Made by a program: the position numbers and the translations under genes
Origin: Pandoraea nosoerga
Lineage (GTDB): Bacteria > Pseudomonadota > Gammaproteobacteria > Burkholderiales > Burkholderiaceae
DNA: 64,000 bases
Direction: 5' to 3'
Assembly (NCBI RefSeq): GCF_902459585.1
Contig: NZ_CABPSC010000009.1
Span: 1 to 64,000, forward strand
Shown: positions 44,666-55,108 of the stretch, one piece after another
Layout of the letters: every line of letters starts with the position of its first letter
How positions within the stretch are numbered: position 1 is the stretch's first letter
The notes under the pieces: model-generated
Told to the model about the DNA's origin: nothing
What the model saw: the letters and a program-made list of their open reading frames with translations, nothing else
Databases searched by the model: none

Positions 44666-46969
44666 TCAGAACGACGTACCGACCTGGAACTGGAATTTCT
44701 GATACTGGTCGCCCGTCTTCTTGACCAGCGGGAAGCCCATCGAGAGTTTGAGCGGGCCGATCGGCGAAATCCACGACAGGCCGAAGCCGTAAGAATAGCG
44801 CAGGTTATTGAAGGTGATCGCCTGGCCGTTATCGAACACGTTACCGCCATCGAAGAACGTGAAGATGCGCAGCGTGCGATCGTAACCCGTGCCCGGCAGC
44901 GGGAACGTCAGTTCGACGTTGCCGATGAGCTTCGAGGCGCCACCCAGCGGCTCCCCGTTCGTATCCTTCGGCCCCAGCGAGCTCGGCTCGTAACCGCGTA
45001 CCGAACCGATACCGCCCGCGAAGTAGTTCTTGAAGATCGGGAACGGCTGGCCGCCCAGCCCGTGACCGTAGCCCACCTCGCCGTTCAACGCCAGCGTGAA
45101 GCCGCGGCTTACCGGATAGTAGTACTGGTGCTGGTAATACGCGCGGAAGTACTTGGTCGTACCAATCGGCGTGCCGACTTCCAGGTTGGCCTGCTGATAG
45201 TGACCGCGGTTCGGGATCAGCGCGCTGTCACGCGAATCGCGCGACCAGCCGATCGTCAGCGGATAGTTGTTGCTGACGTAACCGAACTGGTTCGCGTAGT
45301 CGATGTAGCGCTGCGGCGTGGTGCCGTCGCTCGTCAGGTGCAGGCGCGTCTGTTCGAAACCCAGACCGAAGAACACCGTATCGACTTCCGAGAACGGCAC
45401 ACCGAACTTGAGGTTGCCGCCCAGCGTGTTGATACGGAAGTCCGAATCGCTCGTGAGCAGCAGCGGCTGATACGTGCGGTAATAGACGTCGGTAATGCGG
45501 CTCACGCCGTCGACGGTGAAGTACGGATCGACCTGCGTGACCGCCAGCGTGCGGTAGGTCTTGCCGGTGTTTACGTTCACCGAGAGCGACGTGCCCGAGC
45601 CGAACACGTTGTCCTGGCTGATACCGGCCTGCAGCACGACCTTGTCGGTCGACGAGAAGCCGGCACCGACGTTGATCGTCCCCGTCGGCTTTTCCTCCAC
45701 CTTCACCTGCAGGTCGACCTGATCGTTCGAGCCGGGCACCGGCTCGGTCGTCACGTTCACGTCGGTGAAGTAGCCCAGACGGTTGATACGGTCCTGCGAG
45801 AGTTTCAGGCGGTCCGCGTCGTACCACGAGCTCTCGAGCTGGCGCAGCTCGCGGCGAATGACTTCGTCGCGCGTGCGCGAGTTGCCCACGATGTTGATCT
45901 TGCGCACGTACACGCGGCGGCCCGGATCGATCGTCATCGTCAACGCCACCGTGTGGTTGTTGCGATCGATCGTCGGCTGCGCGTTCACGTTGGCGAAGGC
46001 GAAGCCGTAGTTGCCGAGCAGATCGGAGATGGCCTTGGTGCTCGCCTGCAGCTTCGCCGCGGAGAACGTGTCGCCGGCCTTGAGTTGCACGAGCTTCTGG
46101 ATGTCGTCCTGCTTGCCGAGCATCTCGCCGGTGAGCTTCACGTCTGAGACCTTGTACGGCTCGCCTTCGTGCAGATTGATCGTCAGGAACATCTGGTCCT
46201 TGTCCGGCGTAATCGAGACGTCGGTGGAGTCGATGTTAAATTCCAAATAACCGCGATTCAGGTAGAACGAACGCAGCTTTTCCAGATCGCCGGTGAGCTT
46301 GTCCTTGGAATACAGATCGTTCTTCGAGTACCACGACAGCCAGTTCGGCGTGCCCAGCTCCATCTCGGACATCAGGTCCGAGGAGGAGAACGCCTTGTTA
46401 CCCACGAAGTTGATCTGCTGGATCGTTGCCTTCGGGCCTTCGGTCACGGCGAACTGAATGCCCACCCGGTTGCGCTCGAGCGGCGTGACCGTCGTCTTCA
46501 CCTCGGCAGCGTAATAACCGCGCGTAAGGTATTGACGCTTGAGTTCCTGCTCCGACTTGTCGAGCAGGTTGCGATCGAACGTGCGACCTTCGGTCAGGCC
46601 GACCGAGCGCAGCGCCTTCTTCAGACCGTCCTTGTCGAATTCCTTGATGCCGAGAAAGTCGATGCTGGCAATTGCGGGACGCTCGTTGACGTGCACCACC
46701 AGCACGCTGCCTTGCGCTTCGACGCTCACGTCCGAGAACAGGCCCGTTGCATAAAGGGCACGAATTGCTTCGGTGCCCTTATCGTCGTTGAACTTGTCAC
46801 CCGGTTTGACCGGCAGGTAGGAGAACACCGTGCCGGGTTCGATGCGCTGCAAGCCCTCCACTCGGATATCCTTGACCACGAACGGCTCGACGGCGCGCGC
46901 CAGGAAACTGTGTGCCGCCAGAACCGCAATCACCAGGGTCTTCGGAACAAGGTGGTATTTATTCGACAA
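44666..46969 (-). CDS. bamA: Outer membrane protein assembly factor BamA
   Basis: 767 residues. The signal peptide ends near SFLARA (26). Five POTRA domains (about 27-425) start with FVVKDIRVEGLQRIEPGTVFSYLPV. The 16-strand beta barrel follows, with the loop-6 motif VRGYEPSSLGP, and the chain ends in an aromatic C-terminal signature (FQFQVGTSF). It is the essential core of the BAM complex. It lies between rseP and skp, the standard order. Confidence 0.97.
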   Translation of the reverse strand: MSNKYHLVPKTLVIAVLAAHSFLARAVEPFVVKDIRVEGLQRIEPGTVFSYLPVKPGDKFNDDKGTEAIRALYATGLFSDVSVEAQGSVLVVHVNERPAIASIDFLGIKEFDKDGLKKALRSVGLTEGRTFDRNLLDKSEQELKRQYLTRGYYAAEVKTTVTPLERNRVGIQFAVTEGPKATIQQINFVGNKAFSSSDLMSEMELGTPNWLSWYSKNDLYSKDKLTGDLEKLRSFYLNRGYLEFNIDSTDVSITPDKDQMFLTINLHEGEPYKVSDVKLTGEMLGKQDDIQKLVQLKAGDTFSAAKLQASTKAISDLLGNYGFAFANVNAQPTIDRNNHTVALTMTIDPGRRVYVRKINIVGNSRTRDEVIRRELRQLESSWYDADRLKLSQDRINRLGYFTDVNVTTEPVPGSNDQVDLQVKVEEKPTGTINVGAGFSSTDKVVLQAGISQDNVFGSGTSLSVNVNTGKTYRTLAVTQVDPYFTVDGVSRITDVYYRTYQPLLLTSDSDFRINTLGGNLKFGVPFSEVDTVFFGLGFEQTRLHLTSDGTTPQRYIDYANQFGYVSNNYPLTIGWSRDSRDSALIPNRGHYQQANLEVGTPIGTTKYFRAYYQHQYYYPVSRGFTLALNGEVGYGHGLGGQPFPIFKNYFAGGIGSVRGYEPSSLGPKDTNGEPLGGASKLIGNVELTFPLPGTGYDRTLRIFTFFDGGNVFDNGQAITFNNLRYSYGFGLSWISPIGPLKLSMGFPLVKKTGDQYQKFQFQVGTSF

Positions 46970-47041
46970 CTTGCTTCCCCAAGAAACAATTGAATCGTAA
47001 AAACTCGGATTTGCCTGCGACCGGCAGGCGCGTGACGCTGT

Positions 47042-48451
47042 CTAGTGCAGCAACTTCGACAGGTCGTTGAAAAGTGCTACGGCAGAGAGCGCAAGGATGC
47101 AGACGATGCCCACTCGTTGCAGCGCGCCCTGCCACCGTTCGGAAACCGCCCGCCCGGTAATCGCTTCGACCGCATAATATAACAGATAGCCACCGTCCAG
47201 AACCGGAATCGGCAACAGATTCAATACGCCGAGACTAATGCTGACAAGGGCCAGAAAGGCGACGAAATAATCGAGTCCCAGACGTGCGGAACGCCCCGCA
47301 TAATCGGCAATCGTGACCGGCCCGCTCAGGTTTTTGAGCGACGCCTGCCCGACGATCATCTTGCCGAACATGCGCACGCTGAACGCCGTCACATCCCATG
47401 TGCGCTGCGCACCGCGGCCGATTGCCTCGAAGAGGCCGTAACGCACGCTCACCGAATCGACCTGGCTTGCGAGCGCGGCGCCGATCTTGCCCACGGGGGC
47501 GCCCGCCGGCCTGGCTGCACTGCCCTCGCCCGCCGGCTCGACTTCGGCGCTTGGTGTAAGCGTTACGCTGCGCACACCGCCGTCGCGGCGCACGGTCAGC
47601 GTCATGGGCTTGCCGGGGTGTGCGCGCACGGCATCCACCAGCGCCTTGGCCGACGCCAACGGGCTGCCATCGACGGCCGTGATCTCGTCGCCTACGCGCA
47701 AGCCCGCCTTCTGCGCGGCGCTTCCCGGCACCAATTGCCCGACCTTGACGCGCGCCGACGGCACCAGCCCCAGGCGCTGCATGAAATCCTGCTCGCCGTC
47801 GCCTTCGAAATGCTGACCCGCGGCGTCCAGCGTGTACTCGGCCCGGCCGTCGCGCGTACGCGCCACCAGCGTGACGCGCTGCCCTTCGATGATCGGATCG
47901 ACGAGCCGCCAGCGCAGGTCTTCCCAAGAGCGCACCGGCACTTCGTCGCCTACGGCGGCATCGGGATCGTTACCGTTTTCGCGAACGCCGGTGATCAGTT
48001 CGCCCCCCGAGAGGCCCGCGCGCGCGGCCAGCGTTCCGGCCGCCGGCGGCGCAATGCGCGCGACCGGCTCGGTCACGCCGGTGAGATTCAGACCGGTGTA
48101 AAGCGCGACGGCAAGGAGGAAGTTGGCGACCGGCCCGGCCGCCACGATGGCGAATCGCTTGTAGACGGATTGACGGTTGAAGGCGCGATCCCGGTCTTCC
48201 GGCGCAACGATCTGCGTCTCGTCACGCTCGTCGAGCATGCGAACGTAGCCCCCCAGCGGCAAGGCGCACACCGTCCATTCGGTACGGTCACGCCCCATCG
48301 TCCACTTGAAGAGCGGCGCGCCGAACCCCACCGAGAAACGCAGCACCTTCACGCCGCAAAGCCGCGCCACCGTGTAATGCCCCAACTCGTGGAACACCAC
48401 CAGCACGCCAATGGCGACGGCGAAAGCGAGCAGCGTGGTGAGCAGATTCAT
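47042..48451 (-). CDS. rseP: RIP zinc metalloprotease RseP
   Basis: 469 residues from the ATG at 48451; longer open frames run into dxr. The active-site HELGH is at 21-25 in TM1, with the partner NLLPIPVLDGG motif near 400-410. Two tandem PDZ domains lie between (GTLAARAGLSGGELITGV and SAAQKAGLRVGDEITAVDG). It performs the second cut of the anti-sigma factor in the envelope stress response. Confidence 0.95.
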   Translation of the reverse strand: MNLLTTLLAFAVAIGVLVVFHELGHYTVARLCGVKVLRFSVGFGAPLFKWTMGRDRTEWTVCALPLGGYVRMLDERDETQIVAPEDRDRAFNRQSVYKRFAIVAAGPVANFLLAVALYTGLNLTGVTEPVARIAPPAAGTLAARAGLSGGELITGVRENGNDPDAAVGDEVPVRSWEDLRWRLVDPIIEGQRVTLVARTRDGRAEYTLDAAGQHFEGDGEQDFMQRLGLVPSARVKVGQLVPGSAAQKAGLRVGDEITAVDGSPLASAKALVDAVRAHPGKPMTLTVRRDGGVRSVTLTPSAEVEPAGEGSAARPAGAPVGKIGAALASQVDSVSVRYGLFEAIGRGAQRTWDVTAFSVRMFGKMIVGQASLKNLSGPVTIADYAGRSARLGLDYFVAFLALVSISLGVLNLLPIPVLDGGYLLYYAVEAITGRAVSERWQGALQRVGIVCILALSAVALFNDLSKLLH

Positions 48452-48495
48452 GAGCGGGACGGGGCCTCGGGGGACGTTACGACATCGACGTGGCG

Positions 48496-49695
48496 TCAGG
48501 AAAACGCCGGGGCGGGCAATGCGGCGACGATGCCCGTCGCCAGTTCGCGGGCGCGGCGGTCGGCCTCGAGCACCACCTCGAGCGACGTCGCTTCGCCGAC
48601 CGGCACGGCATCGAGCACCTGTTCGACCACCTGTGCGATTGCCGTGAAGCGGATGCGCCCTTCGAGGAAGGCGGCGACGGCGACTTCGTTGGACGCATTG
48701 AGCAGCGCGCCGGCCGTGCCGCCGCGATGCAGCGTCTCGAACGCCAGGCGCAGGCACGGGAAGCGGCGCAGGTCCGGCGCCTCGAACGTCAGACGGGCAA
48801 TGTCCGCCAGATTCAGGCTCGGCACGCCCGACGCCACCCGATCGGGAAACGCCAGCGCGTGCGCGATCGGCGTGCGCATGTCAGGGTTGCCGAGCTGGGC
48901 GAGCGTGGAACCGTCCGTGTACGTGACCATCGAGTGGATCACGCTTTGCGGATGAATCAGCACCTCGATCTTCTCGGGCGGCATATTGAAGAGCCAGTGC
49001 GCCTCGATGACTTCCAGCCCCTTGTTCATCATGCTGGCCGAGTCGACGGAAATCTTGCGGCCCATGACCCAGTTCGGGTGCGCGCACGCTTGATCCGGCG
49101 TCACGTTTTCCAGCGAGGCCAGTTCGCGCTCGCGAAACGGTCCGCCCGAGGCCGTCAGCACCAGTTTCTCCACGCCGCGCGTGGAAATCCGGCTCTCGCC
49201 CGCCACTTGCGGCAGGCACTGGAAAATGGCGTTGTGCTCACTGTCGAGCGGCAGCAGCGTGGCGCCGGCGCGCTCGGCCGTCGCCATGAACAGCGCCCCG
49301 GAGAGCACGAGCGACTCCTTGTTGGCAAGCAGAATGCGCTTGCCAGCACGAGCCGCAGCGAGCGTCGACTGAAGACCCGCGGCGCCAACGATGGCGGCCA
49401 CGACCGTCGTCGCTTGCGGCGCTTGAGCGATGTCCACGAGCGCCTGCGGCCCGTAAGCGACTTCGGTCTTCAGCCCGGCGTCGGCCAGACGCGCCGCGAG
49501 CGAGCGAGCCCCGTCGGCGTCGGCGACCACGGCCACCTGCGGACGATGCGCGACGCACTGCTCGAACAGGCGATCGAGGTTGCGATGCGCCGAGAGCGCG
49601 TAGACGGCAAAGCGGTCGGGATGACGGCCCACGACATCGAGCGTGCTGACGCCGATGGAGCCGGTGGAGCCGAGAATGGAGAGACGTTGCGACAT
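48496..49695 (-). CDS. dxr: 1-deoxy-D-xylulose-5-phosphate reductoisomerase
   Basis: 399 residues from the ATG at 49695. It catalyses the committed step of the MEP isoprenoid pathway with NADPH and Mg2+. Motifs are [15 protein letters not shown] (NADPH loop, from about residue 8), [25 protein letters not shown], the flexible loop near [23 protein letters not shown] and the C-terminal [12 protein letters not shown]. It is preceded by cdsA with a 2-bp gap, so coupling is likely. Confidence 0.96.
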   Translation of the reverse strand: MSQRLSILGSTGSIGVSTLDVVGRHPDRFAVYALSAHRNLDRLFEQCVAHRPQVAVVADADGARSLAARLADAGLKTEVAYGPQALVDIAQAPQATTVVAAIVGAAGLQSTLAAARAGKRILLANKESLVLSGALFMATAERAGATLLPLDSEHNAIFQCLPQVAGESRISTRGVEKLVLTASGGPFRERELASLENVTPDQACAHPNWVMGRKISVDSASMMNKGLEVIEAHWLFNMPPEKIEVLIHPQSVIHSMVTYTDGSTLAQLGNPDMRTPIAHALAFPDRVASGVPSLNLADIARLTFEAPDLRRFPCLRLAFETLHRGGTAGALLNASNEVAVAAFLEGRIRFTAIAQVVEQVLDAVPVGEATSLEVVLEADRRARELATGIVAALPAPAFS

Positions 49696-49697
49696 GA

Positions 49698-50507
49698 TCA
49701 GACGAGGAGCAGAGCCAACGGGAGGACCGGGAGCAATGCGTCGATTCGGTCGAGCACGCCTCCGTGGCCGGGCAGCAGCGCGCTGGAATCCTTCACGCCG
49801 GCCTGCCGTTTGAGTTGAGATTCGAACAGGTCGCCCACGACCGAGAACGCCACCAGCAGCGTCAGCGCCAGCGCGCCGAGCGCCAGTCCGAGCGTGCCGG
49901 CGAGGTGCGAGACGAGGGTCGGCGCCTGCATGCCGCTCGCGAGCACGCCAGCCGCGACCACCAGTACCAGCAGCCATCCGCCGACCGCCCCTTCCCAAGA
50001 CTTGCCGGGGCTGATGGACGGCGCCAGCTTGCGGCGGCCGAATGCGCGCCCCGCGAAGTAGGCGCCGGTATCGGCCAGCCATACGATCACCAGCACCGAC
50101 AGCAGGAACGCCACGCCGCGCTCACGCGCCAGACACAGCGCCTGCCACGCCGCGATCAGCAGCACCGGGCCGGCCACGAGCAGCAGCGCGCGCCAGGCGC
50201 CCTTCGTGGCGGGCTTGCGCATCAGCGTGTAGGGGCCCGCGAGCAGCCAGAAAATGGCCGCGGGCTTGAGCCAGAGGCCCGAAGAGGTCCAGCCGCCGCC
50301 CCACGTGAGGCCCACGCCCAGCAGCGAGAGCGCCCCGTAGAAAACCGCGCCGGTACTGTTGAGTCCGACCAGCCTTGCCCATTCCCAGCCGGCCGCGGCG
50401 ACGATGACGGCCGCGAGCAATGCGAACTGCGCCGGCGTACCGACGAAGATCACGGGCAACAGAATGGCGAGAAGTACGACAGCGGTAATGACGCGTGTCT
50501 TGAGCAT
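49698..50507 (-). CDS. cdsA: Phosphatidate cytidylyltransferase
   Basis: 269 residues with about eight membrane helices. It makes CDP-diacylglycerol from phosphatidate and CTP. The signature [36 protein letters not shown] and the C-terminal [37 protein letters not shown] are complete. Its ATG shares one base with the uppS stop (TGATG at 50507). Confidence 0.95.
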   Translation of the reverse strand: MLKTRVITAVVLLAILLPVIFVGTPAQFALLAAVIVAAAGWEWARLVGLNSTGAVFYGALSLLGVGLTWGGGWTSSGLWLKPAAIFWLLAGPYTLMRKPATKGAWRALLLVAGPVLLIAAWQALCLARERGVAFLLSVLVIVWLADTGAYFAGRAFGRRKLAPSISPGKSWEGAVGGWLLVLVVAAGVLASGMQAPTLVSHLAGTLGLALGALALTLLVAFSVVGDLFESQLKRQAGVKDSSALLPGHGGVLDRIDALLPVLPLALLLV

Positions 50508-51289
50508 CAGGCGGATTGTCCCGAGGAGTTCTGGACTTGCGCGCTGGTACGGCCAAAACGGCGTTCGCGCTGCTGAAACTCGGCGATCGCCCGCCTGAGC
50601 GTGTTGGCGTTGAAGTCCGGCCAGTATTCTTCGGTGAAATACAGTTCAGTGTACGCCAGTTGCCAAAGCAGAAAATTACTGACCCGCTGGTCGCCGCCGG
50701 TGCGGATGAACAGGTCCGGCTCCGGGGCGTAGGCCATGCTCAGATACGGCGCGAGATCTTCCTCGCTGAACGAGGTCTCGAGCGCAGCGGCCCCACCCTG
50801 CGCGACGCGCGCCGCCGCAAGCTTCTGCGCCGCTTGCAGAATGTCCCAGCGCCCGCCGTAGTTGGCGGCAATGGTGAGCGTGAGGCCCTTGTTGTCCTGC
50901 GTGCGCTCTTCGGCACGCCGGACCAGTTCCTGAATGCGCGGCTCGAACGCTTCGAGCGCGCCGATGACGCGCAAACGAATGCCGTTGCTGTGCAGTTTGC
51001 CGACTTCTCGCTCCAGCGCGAGGATGAAGAGCTGCATCAGCGTCGAGACCTCGTCCTGCGGGCGACGCCAGTTCTCGGAGCTGAACGCGAACAGGGTCAG
51101 GTACTCGACGCCGAGTTCGGCGCACGCCGTCACCGCTTCACGCACGGCATCGACACCGCGCTTGTGGCCCGCCACGCGTGGCAATTTACGACTGGTGGCC
51201 CAACGCCCGTTGCCATCCATCACGATGGCGACGTGGCGCGGGATGCTCGCTGTCTCGGGAACGGTGAGCGTGGAGCTGAGAAAACCCAT
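50507..51289 (-). CDS. uppS: Undecaprenyl diphosphate synthase
   Basis: 260 residues from the ATG at 51289. A cis-prenyltransferase that makes the C55 carrier for peptidoglycan and O-antigen. The catalytic Asp25 is in [12 protein letters not shown], then [25 protein letters not shown] and [23 protein letters not shown]. It lies in the frr-uppS-cdsA-dxr order and is coupled to cdsA by a one-base overlap. Confidence 0.96.
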   Translation of the reverse strand: MGFLSSTLTVPETASIPRHVAIVMDGNGRWATSRKLPRVAGHKRGVDAVREAVTACAELGVEYLTLFAFSSENWRRPQDEVSTLMQLFILALEREVGKLHSNGIRLRVIGALEAFEPRIQELVRRAEERTQDNKGLTLTIAANYGGRWDILQAAQKLAAARVAQGGAAALETSFSEEDLAPYLSMAYAPEPDLFIRTGGDQRVSNFLLWQLAYTELYFTEEYWPDFNANTLRRAIAEFQQRERRFGRTSAQVQNSSGQSA

Positions 51290-51351
51290 TGAGATACGGC
51301 GCGGAAGTCGCAAAAAGTCGGCGAGAGTCTTACGGTGAAGGCCGGCGGCCC

Positions 51352-51912
51352 TCAGACCGTCATGATCTCGGCGTCCTTCTGCTGCACGAGCTTGTCGATT
51401 TCGGCGACAAACTTGTCGGTGAGCTTCTGCACGTCTTCGCTGCCGCGGCGCTCGTCGTCTTCCGAAGCCTCCTTGTCCTTGACCAGCTTCTTCAACTGCT
51501 CGTTGGCATCGCGACGCAGGTTGCGCACGGCGACCTTCGCACTTTCGCCTTCGGACTTGACCAGCTTGGTCAGCTCGCGTCGACGCTCTTCGGTCAGCAT
51601 GGGCATCGGCACGCGGATCAGATCGCCTTGCGTGGCGGGATTCAGGCCGAGATCCGACTCGCGGATGGCCTTCTCGACGGCGGCGACCATCTTCTTTTCC
51701 CACGGCTGCACGCCGATCGTGCGACCGTCGATGAGGTTGACGTTGGCCACTTGCGAGATCGGCACCATCGAGCCGTAGTAATCGACCTGCACATGATCGA
51801 GCAGGCCGGTATGCGCGCGACCGGTACGAATCTTCGCCAGGTTGTTCTTGAACGATTCGATCGAGCTTTGCATTTTTTGCTCGACATTCTTCTTGATGTC
51901 AGCAACGGTCAT
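51352..51912 (-). CDS. frr: Ribosome recycling factor
   Basis: 186 residues from the ATG at 51912, the typical length. It has a long three-helix bundle plus a beta/alpha/beta domain: [37 protein letters not shown] and [16 protein letters not shown], ending [11 protein letters not shown]. It splits post-termination ribosomes with EF-G. It follows pyrH by 85 bp. Confidence 0.97.
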   Translation of the reverse strand: MTVADIKKNVEQKMQSSIESFKNNLAKIRTGRAHTGLLDHVQVDYYGSMVPISQVANVNLIDGRTIGVQPWEKKMVAAVEKAIRESDLGLNPATQGDLIRVPMPMLTEERRRELTKLVKSEGESAKVAVRNLRRDANEQLKKLVKDKEASEDDERRGSEDVQKLTDKFVAEIDKLVQQKDAEIMTV

Positions 51913-51997
51913 GACAACCTCCAAACCTTGAATTGATACGCAAACGTAAATGATACGGCGTCGGCGCGCCAATGCCCGCCGACGCCGCAATTTGAAC

Positions 51998-52711
51998 TCA
52001 AACGTGGACGAGCGTTCCCTCGTCCTCGCCGAGGATGACGTGCTTGAGCGCGCCCGGCTTGACGATCGAGAACACGCGCACCGGCATCTTCTGATCGCGG
52101 CACAGCGCGAAAGCGGTCGCGTCCATGACCTGCAGGTTCTTCGAGATGGCCTCGTCGAAGCTGATGGTCGAATACTTTACTGCGTTGGGGTCCTTCTTGG
52201 GGTCGGCCGAGTATACGCCATCGACCTTGGTTGCCTTGAGCACCACTTCCGCACCGACTTCGGAGCCGCGCAGCGCGGCGGCGGTGTCGGTGGTGAAGAA
52301 CGGGTTGCCCGTACCGGCGGCGAAGATCACGACCTTGCCCTCTTCGAGCTGACGGATCGCACGCGGACGAATGTAGGGCTCGACCACCTGGTCCATGCGC
52401 AGCGCGGATTGCACACGCGCTTCGATGCCGGCGTGACGCATGGCGTCCTGCAAGGCCAGCGCGTTCATCATCGTCGCGAGCATGCCCATGTAGTCGGCCG
52501 TTGCGCGGTCCATGCCGGCGGCCCCGCCTGCCACACCCCGGAAAATGTTGCCGCCGCCGATCACGACGGCCAGTTGCGTGCCCAAGCGCACGACCTCGGC
52601 AATGTCGGCCACCATCCGCTCGATGGTCGCGCGATTGATGCCGAACGCATCGTCACCCATGAGGGCTTCACCAGAGAGCTTGAGAAGTACGCGTTTGTAA
52701 GGAGTAGACAT
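51998..52711 (-). CDS. pyrH: Uridylate kinase
   Basis: 237 residues from the ATG at 52711. An amino-acid-kinase fold enzyme that makes UDP from UMP. Motifs are [65 protein letters not shown] and the C-terminal GTLVHV. It lies between tsf and frr, as in most proteobacteria. Confidence 0.97.
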   Translation of the reverse strand: MSTPYKRVLLKLSGEALMGDDAFGINRATIERMVADIAEVVRLGTQLAVVIGGGNIFRGVAGGAAGMDRATADYMGMLATMMNALALQDAMRHAGIEARVQSALRMDQVVEPYIRPRAIRQLEEGKVVIFAAGTGNPFFTTDTAAALRGSEVGAEVVLKATKVDGVYSADPKKDPNAVKYSTISFDEAISKNLQVMDATAFALCRDQKMPVRVFSIVKPGALKHVILGEDEGTLVHV

Positions 52712-52808
52712 GGCGGTCCTTAAGAAGTCTGGTCGGGCACTGTGAGGGTATTCTGGATGAAACAACGGGGACGGCATGGCCGCCCCCGGGTACTGCGTGC
52801 TGCGCGAA

Positions 52809-53690
52809 TTACGACTGCTTGGCAGCGGCCACCTGGGCAGCCACTTCGGCAGCGAAGTCGTCCTGCTTCTTCTCGATGCCTTCGCCGACCACGAACATGG
52901 TGAAGCCCTTGACCGTGGTGTTGTTGGCCTTGAGCATCTGCTCGACGGTCGACTTGTCGTCCTTCACGTAAGCCTGGTTGAACAGCGAGACTTCCTTCAG
53001 GAATTTCTGCACGCTGCCTTCCACCATCTTGGCGACGATCTCGGCCGGCTTGCCCGACTCGGCGGCCTTCTCGGCGGCGACCTTGCGCTCCTTCTCGATC
53101 AGTTCCGGCGAAACCTGGTCGCCCGACACGGCCACCGGCTTCATGGCGGCGATGTGCATGGCCACGTTCTTGCCGACTTCCGGATCTGCGCCGTCGTACT
53201 CGACCATCACGCCGATGCGCGTGCCGTGCAGGTAGGCCGCGAGCTTGGCCGACGTTTCATAGCGCTGGAAGCGGCGAATCGTCATGTTCTCGCCGATCTT
53301 GCCGATCAGGTCGGCGCGCACTTGTTCGACCGTCTTGCCGTCGAGCGGCAGGGCCGAGAGCGCCGCCACGTCGGCCGGGTTCTGCTCGGCGACCAGCTTG
53401 GCCAGGTCGTTGGCGAACTTCAGGAAGTCGTCGTTCTTCGAGACGAAGTCGGTCTCGCAGTTGATTTCGACCACGGCGCCCTTGCCGCCGTCGATGTAGG
53501 CGGCGATCACGCCCTCGGCCGTGATACGGCTTGCGGCCTTGCTCGCCTTGCTGCCCAGCTTGACGCGCAGGATTTCCTCGGCGCGGACCATGTCGCCGTC
53601 GGCTTCGGTCAGCGCCTTCTTGCATTCCATCATCGGCGCATCGGTCTTGGCGCGCAGTTCGCCCACCATTGCTGCAGTAATTGCCGGCAT
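52809..53690 (-). CDS. tsf: Elongation factor Ts
   Basis: 293 residues. The nucleotide exchange factor for EF-Tu. The N-terminal UBA-like domain ([24 protein letters not shown]) is followed by the core [12 protein letters not shown], whose TDFV at 80-83 displaces Mg2+ from EF-Tu. A terminator-like hairpin (53793-53824) lies between rpsB and tsf and probably tunes the ratio of the two products. Confidence 0.97.
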   Translation of the reverse strand: MPAITAAMVGELRAKTDAPMMECKKALTEADGDMVRAEEILRVKLGSKASKAASRITAEGVIAAYIDGGKGAVVEINCETDFVSKNDDFLKFANDLAKLVAEQNPADVAALSALPLDGKTVEQVRADLIGKIGENMTIRRFQRYETSAKLAAYLHGTRIGVMVEYDGADPEVGKNVAMHIAAMKPVAVSGDQVSPELIEKERKVAAEKAAESGKPAEIVAKMVEGSVQKFLKEVSLFNQAYVKDDKSTVEQMLKANNTTVKGFTMFVVGEGIEKKQDDFAAEVAAQVAAAKQS

Positions 53691-53792
53691 CTCTTACTCC
53701 TGTATATCGAATCAGTCGGGTGGAGACGGCGCCGTGACGGCCTCGCTGCCCGCCCCTGGCGCCCCGCGCACCCGACGCGGGGAAATCAGACT

Positions 53793-53824
53793 AAAAAAAA
53801 GGGGCGCCACCAGCAGCCCCTTTT
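53793..53824 (-). terminator. Terminator/attenuator between rpsB and tsf
   Basis: On the minus strand a stem AAAGGGGC/GCCCCTTT with a roughly 10-base loop is followed by a run of eight T (A run at 53793-53800). It lies between rpsB and tsf, where partial termination is known in E. coli. Confidence 0.85.
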
Positions 53825-53843
53825 GTTACGCAGCGGTGGCCGC

Positions 53844-54593
53844 TTACGCCTCTTCGTTCACTTCGACGAACTCGTCGCCATCGCCGCGCACGGCTTCGAC
53901 GACTTCCTTGACGGCGTTTGCACGGCCTTCGAGGATGGCGTCGGCAACGCCTTGCACGTACAGCTCGACAGCCTTGCTCGAGTCGTCGTTACCCGGGATG
54001 ACGTAGTCCACGCCATCCGGCGAGTGGTTCGTGTCGACCACGGCGATCACCGGAATGCCCAGCTTGTTGGCTTCGGTGATGGCGATCTTGTGGTAGCCGA
54101 CGTCGACCACGAAGATGGCGTCGGGCATGCCGCCCATTTCCTTCACGCCACCGATGGACTTCTGCAGCTTGGCCATTTCGCGATCGAACAGCAGCGCTTC
54201 CTTCTTGCTCATGCGCTCTTGTTCGCCGGCTTCCAGAGCCTGCTCCATGTCCTTGAGCTTCTTGATCGACGACTTCAGGGTCTTGAAGTTCGTCAGCATG
54301 CCGCCCAGCCAACGGTTGTTGACGTAAGGCATACCCGCGCGCGTTGCGGCTTCCGCCACGATTTCACGCGCCTGGCGCTTCGTGCCCACGAACAGGATCG
54401 TGCCACGGTTGGCGGCCAGTTGACGCACGTACTTCAGTGCGTCCTGGTACATCGGCAACGTCTTTTCGAGGTTGATGATGTGAATCTTGTTGCGATGGCC
54501 GAAGATATAGGGGGCCATCTTGGGGTTCCAGAAACGGGTTTGGTGACCGAAATGGACGCCCGCTTCCAGCATCTGACGCATCGTGACAGACAT
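53844..54593 (-). CDS. rpsB: 30S ribosomal protein S2
   Basis: 249 residues. Signatures are [24 protein letters not shown], then [45 protein letters not shown] and [27 protein letters not shown]. It is the first gene of the long minus-strand block, with a long upstream leader. Confidence 0.98.
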   Translation of the reverse strand: MSVTMRQMLEAGVHFGHQTRFWNPKMAPYIFGHRNKIHIINLEKTLPMYQDALKYVRQLAANRGTILFVGTKRQAREIVAEAATRAGMPYVNNRWLGGMLTNFKTLKSSIKKLKDMEQALEAGEQERMSKKEALLFDREMAKLQKSIGGVKEMGGMPDAIFVVDVGYHKIAITEANKLGIPVIAVVDTNHSPDGVDYVIPGNDDSSKAVELYVQGVADAILEGRANAVKEVVEAVRGDGDEFVEVNEEA

Positions 54594-54822
54594 GTGATTC
54601 TCCGTGAGGGTTGGGTCTTAGACCGGCTGCCGTACCCGTTTCGCCAGACTGCCACACAGCTTTGCATGACCCGCCTGCGAAAATCGGGCACCCTGGGTGC
54701 GCCGGCCCGCGATTTCAAAAGTTTCCAAGCCGAGGCGAATATCGCCCGCCTCACCGGACGCGACGCCTTTATTTGGCACCACACTGGGGCAAAACACCCC
54801 AAAAATCCGGCCAGGACCCTTG

Positions 54823-54848
54823 AAAGCCAAGGGAAAACCCTTGGCTTT
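54823..54848. repeat. Perfect hairpin in the rpsB leader
   Basis: AAAGCCAAGGG (54823-54833) and CCCTTGGCTTT (54838-54848) form an uninterrupted 11-bp stem with a 4-base loop about 50 bp downstream of the predicted rpsB promoter. No T tract follows on either strand, so it is more likely a leader structure than a terminator. Confidence 0.65.
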
Positions 54849-54878
54849 ATCGACAACTCGTCCTCGACTTAGCCCGAG

Positions 54879-54909
54879 ATTATAGCATCGCGGGGCGCCT
54901 TCGCTCAAG
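54879..54909 (-). promoter_or_regulatory. Predicted rpsB promoter
   Basis: The -10 TATAAT is at 54879-54884 and the -35-like TTGAGC at 54904-54909 on the minus strand, spaced by 19 bases. The consensus -10 in an otherwise G+C-rich region makes it the best candidate for the promoter of the rpsB block. Confidence 0.6.
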
Positions 54910-55108
54910 TGACGCACAAGCCTGTCATGCGACCCGCCAAACGCCCGGTCCATGCGGCATTGCGCCCGGTCCGGGGCGCCGTCCGAGGCCGGGTCCGGAA
55001 GTTCGGAAAATTCGCCTCGGAATCGGCCGAAATCCGCGCCGCGCGGGCCGAAACCGGCCCATTGATGCGATAATGCGGCATTGTTTCCGCAATCTGTCAG
55101 ATCCAGCA

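Larger units (their letters stand above)
54594..55108. promoter_or_regulatory. rpsB promoter and long leader; divergent region towards map
   Basis: No gene is seen in these 515 bp. On the minus strand a perfect -10 TATAAT (54879-54884) and a -35-like TTGAGC (54904-54909), with 19 bases between, give a leader of about 280 nt before rpsB. The leader contains a perfect 11-bp hairpin (54823-54848, AAAGCCAAGGG with loop AAAA) and a GGGG/CCCC hairpin near 54786-54800. Structured leaders bound by S2 are known for rpsB, so autoregulation is plausible here. Confidence 0.6.

Noticed and set aside
54823-54848. Perfect hairpin read as a terminator
   Set aside because: No T tract follows on either strand, and it lies inside the predicted rpsB leader.
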